From Struthio camelus (Eukaryota; Chordata; Aves; Struthioniformes; Struthionidae), in assembly GCF_040807025.1 (NCBI RefSeq), contig NC_090942.1, positions 180,061,247-180,125,246 of the forward strand: a DNA stretch of 64,000 bases, read 5' to 3'. Shown in pieces: positions 63,100 to 64,000 of this stretch. The position numbers and the translations under genes were made by a program. The notes under the pieces were generated by a model, which saw only the letters and a list, made by a program, of their open reading frames with translations, was not told the DNA's origin and did not search any database. Within the stretch, counting starts at the first letter, position 1. Each line of letters opens with the position of its first letter.

Positions 63100-63760
63100 C
63101 CCTGAGACCAAGAGTGTTTTAGACACAGTTAGATGAGGTCATGTAGTTGTATCAAGTTCTGTCAGTACAAGAAGGCTGCCTATAGCTATGTTAGGCTGGC
63201 CTATATTAATAAAATCTTCTTTAACTATTATGATTGATGGATATCCAATATTTTTGTCTCTAATCCTCAGGTTAGAAATAGCTTCATGCTTATATCTTTT
63301 TTACATCTTGCTGATTCCTTTAGATAACTAGTAAAATTTGTAAAGCCTGATTTCTTCTACAGAAGCCAGTTTGGTACTTCCAAATGTATCTTATGTATTC
63401 AAGTGTGTATTAATGGCGCTTCCTACTTTTTTAATCAATTTTCCTGAAATATAACTCAGATGATGGTTGAACTCTTTTTAAAACTGGTGTCACCCCAATA
63501 GCTGCTGTCCATTGTTGTAGTACCAAAGCTGATTTAAATAACAGAACTAACAGTTCAGCAGTTTCTTTATTTTATTTCAAAGAAAATTAGTGGGTGAACA
63601 CCAGATTGTCTGGACAATTTATTATTTTCCAGTTCATAGATCTATTCTAAAGCCTTTTCAGTTAATATTTTCAGTTTGTAACTGCTTGTCAGATTTTACT
63701 TCCAGTGAAAGGAAGATGTCCGATCAGAGAACCTTCATGTGTTCCTCTATGTGACCTCCA
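63100..63760 (-). mobile_element. Probable old CR1 LINE fragment, antisense
   Basis: The segment CTTTTTAAAACTGGTGTCACCCC...GCTGCTGTCCATTGTTGTAGTACCAAAGCTGATTTAAATAACAG...AGTTCAGCAGTTTCTT...ACACCAGATTGTCTGGAC resembles the reverse complement of the N-terminal RT part of ancient CR1 ORF2. The match is by pattern only, and the left 300 bases are less certain. Confidence 0.42.
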
Positions 63761-64000
63761 CTGCAAATAGCAAATGAGATTTAAAAAAAAAGATAGAAAA
63801 AAGAAAAACTGACTGAAGTGTAGGACTTTCCATATTTTAAAACTTTGAAAAAAATAACATTTTTACAGAGTTTCTTTTCAAGTATGATTCATTCTTTCAG
63901 GGTGGTACTACAATATTTCTGCTGTCAATTTCTTTTGCATTGCTAGAGATATCTTCAATATTTCAAAGTAATGGCAATCAAAAAAAATGTAAAGGACATC

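Larger units (their letters stand above)
43727..64000 (+). other. KLHL1: KLHL1 intron 1 (5' part; continues past the window)
   Basis: The intron begins with GTAGGG after CAG. No later KLHL1 exon (BTB, BACK or kelch coding) was seen on the + strand in the next 20 kb. This fits the very large introns of KLHL1 in other vertebrates (the human gene spans roughly 400 kb, from memory). The content is AT-rich unique DNA plus the repeats listed separately. Confidence 0.8.

Overview
The window is vertebrate nuclear DNA, almost certainly avian. It is AT-rich and gene-poor. It carries many CR1 LINE copies, including young ones ending in the bird-type 3' octamer (ATTCTGTG)n, and it lacks mammalian Alu/L1-type repeats. 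It contains one real gene part: exon 1 of KLHL1 (kelch-like family member 1) on the + strand. The exon lies in a CpG island, and the first 20 kb or more of intron 1 runs off the right edge. No other exon, tRNA, rRNA, CRISPR array or bacterial-type operon was found. All judgements come from reading the sequence and from memory of the families; no search was run.

Layout. 1-41.9 kb is upstream intergenic DNA, consistent with the gene desert known upstream of KLHL1 in other vertebrates. It holds an old antisense CR1 (4.9-6.0 kb), a sense CR1 with a second, inverted CR1 nested in it (6.2-6.66 kb), an isolated GC-rich block that may be a solo LTR (12.0-12.5 kb), and a fairly young CR1 with much of its reverse-transcriptase frame readable (16.6-18.2 kb). 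Further right are an old CR1 piece (21.2 kb), a probable endogenous retroviral LTR (25.1-25.7 kb) and a 3.3-kb cluster of same-strand CR1 copies of different ages (30.8-34.0 kb). Microsatellites are scattered throughout.

41.98-43.73 kb is the KLHL1 promoter, 5' UTR and first coding exon. There are two good TATA boxes, two short upstream ORFs, a pyrimidine-rich leader, a CpG island, the ATG in good context, and a splice donor after about 171 codons. The encoded N-terminal extension contains a serine run (TCC repeat) and an acidic glutamate run (GAG repeat). The BTB, BACK and kelch domains must lie in later exons outside the window.

43.73-64 kb is the start of KLHL1 intron 1. It is AT-rich, with a MIR-like SINE fragment (47 kb), an old sense CR1 (53.8-54.7 kb), an antisense CR1 (57.4-57.9 kb), a probable antisense CR1 (63.1-63.8 kb), and TA-rich, T-rich, homopurine and G-run low-complexity tracts.

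The points most worth a second look are the complementary TCC/GAG repeats in KLHL1 exon 1, the promoter and uORF arrangement in a locus that in humans has an antisense partner (ATXN8OS), the nested CR1 with a readable target-site duplication, and four perfect 11-13 bp hairpins that are improbable by chance. I found no evidence of a new multi-gene system.
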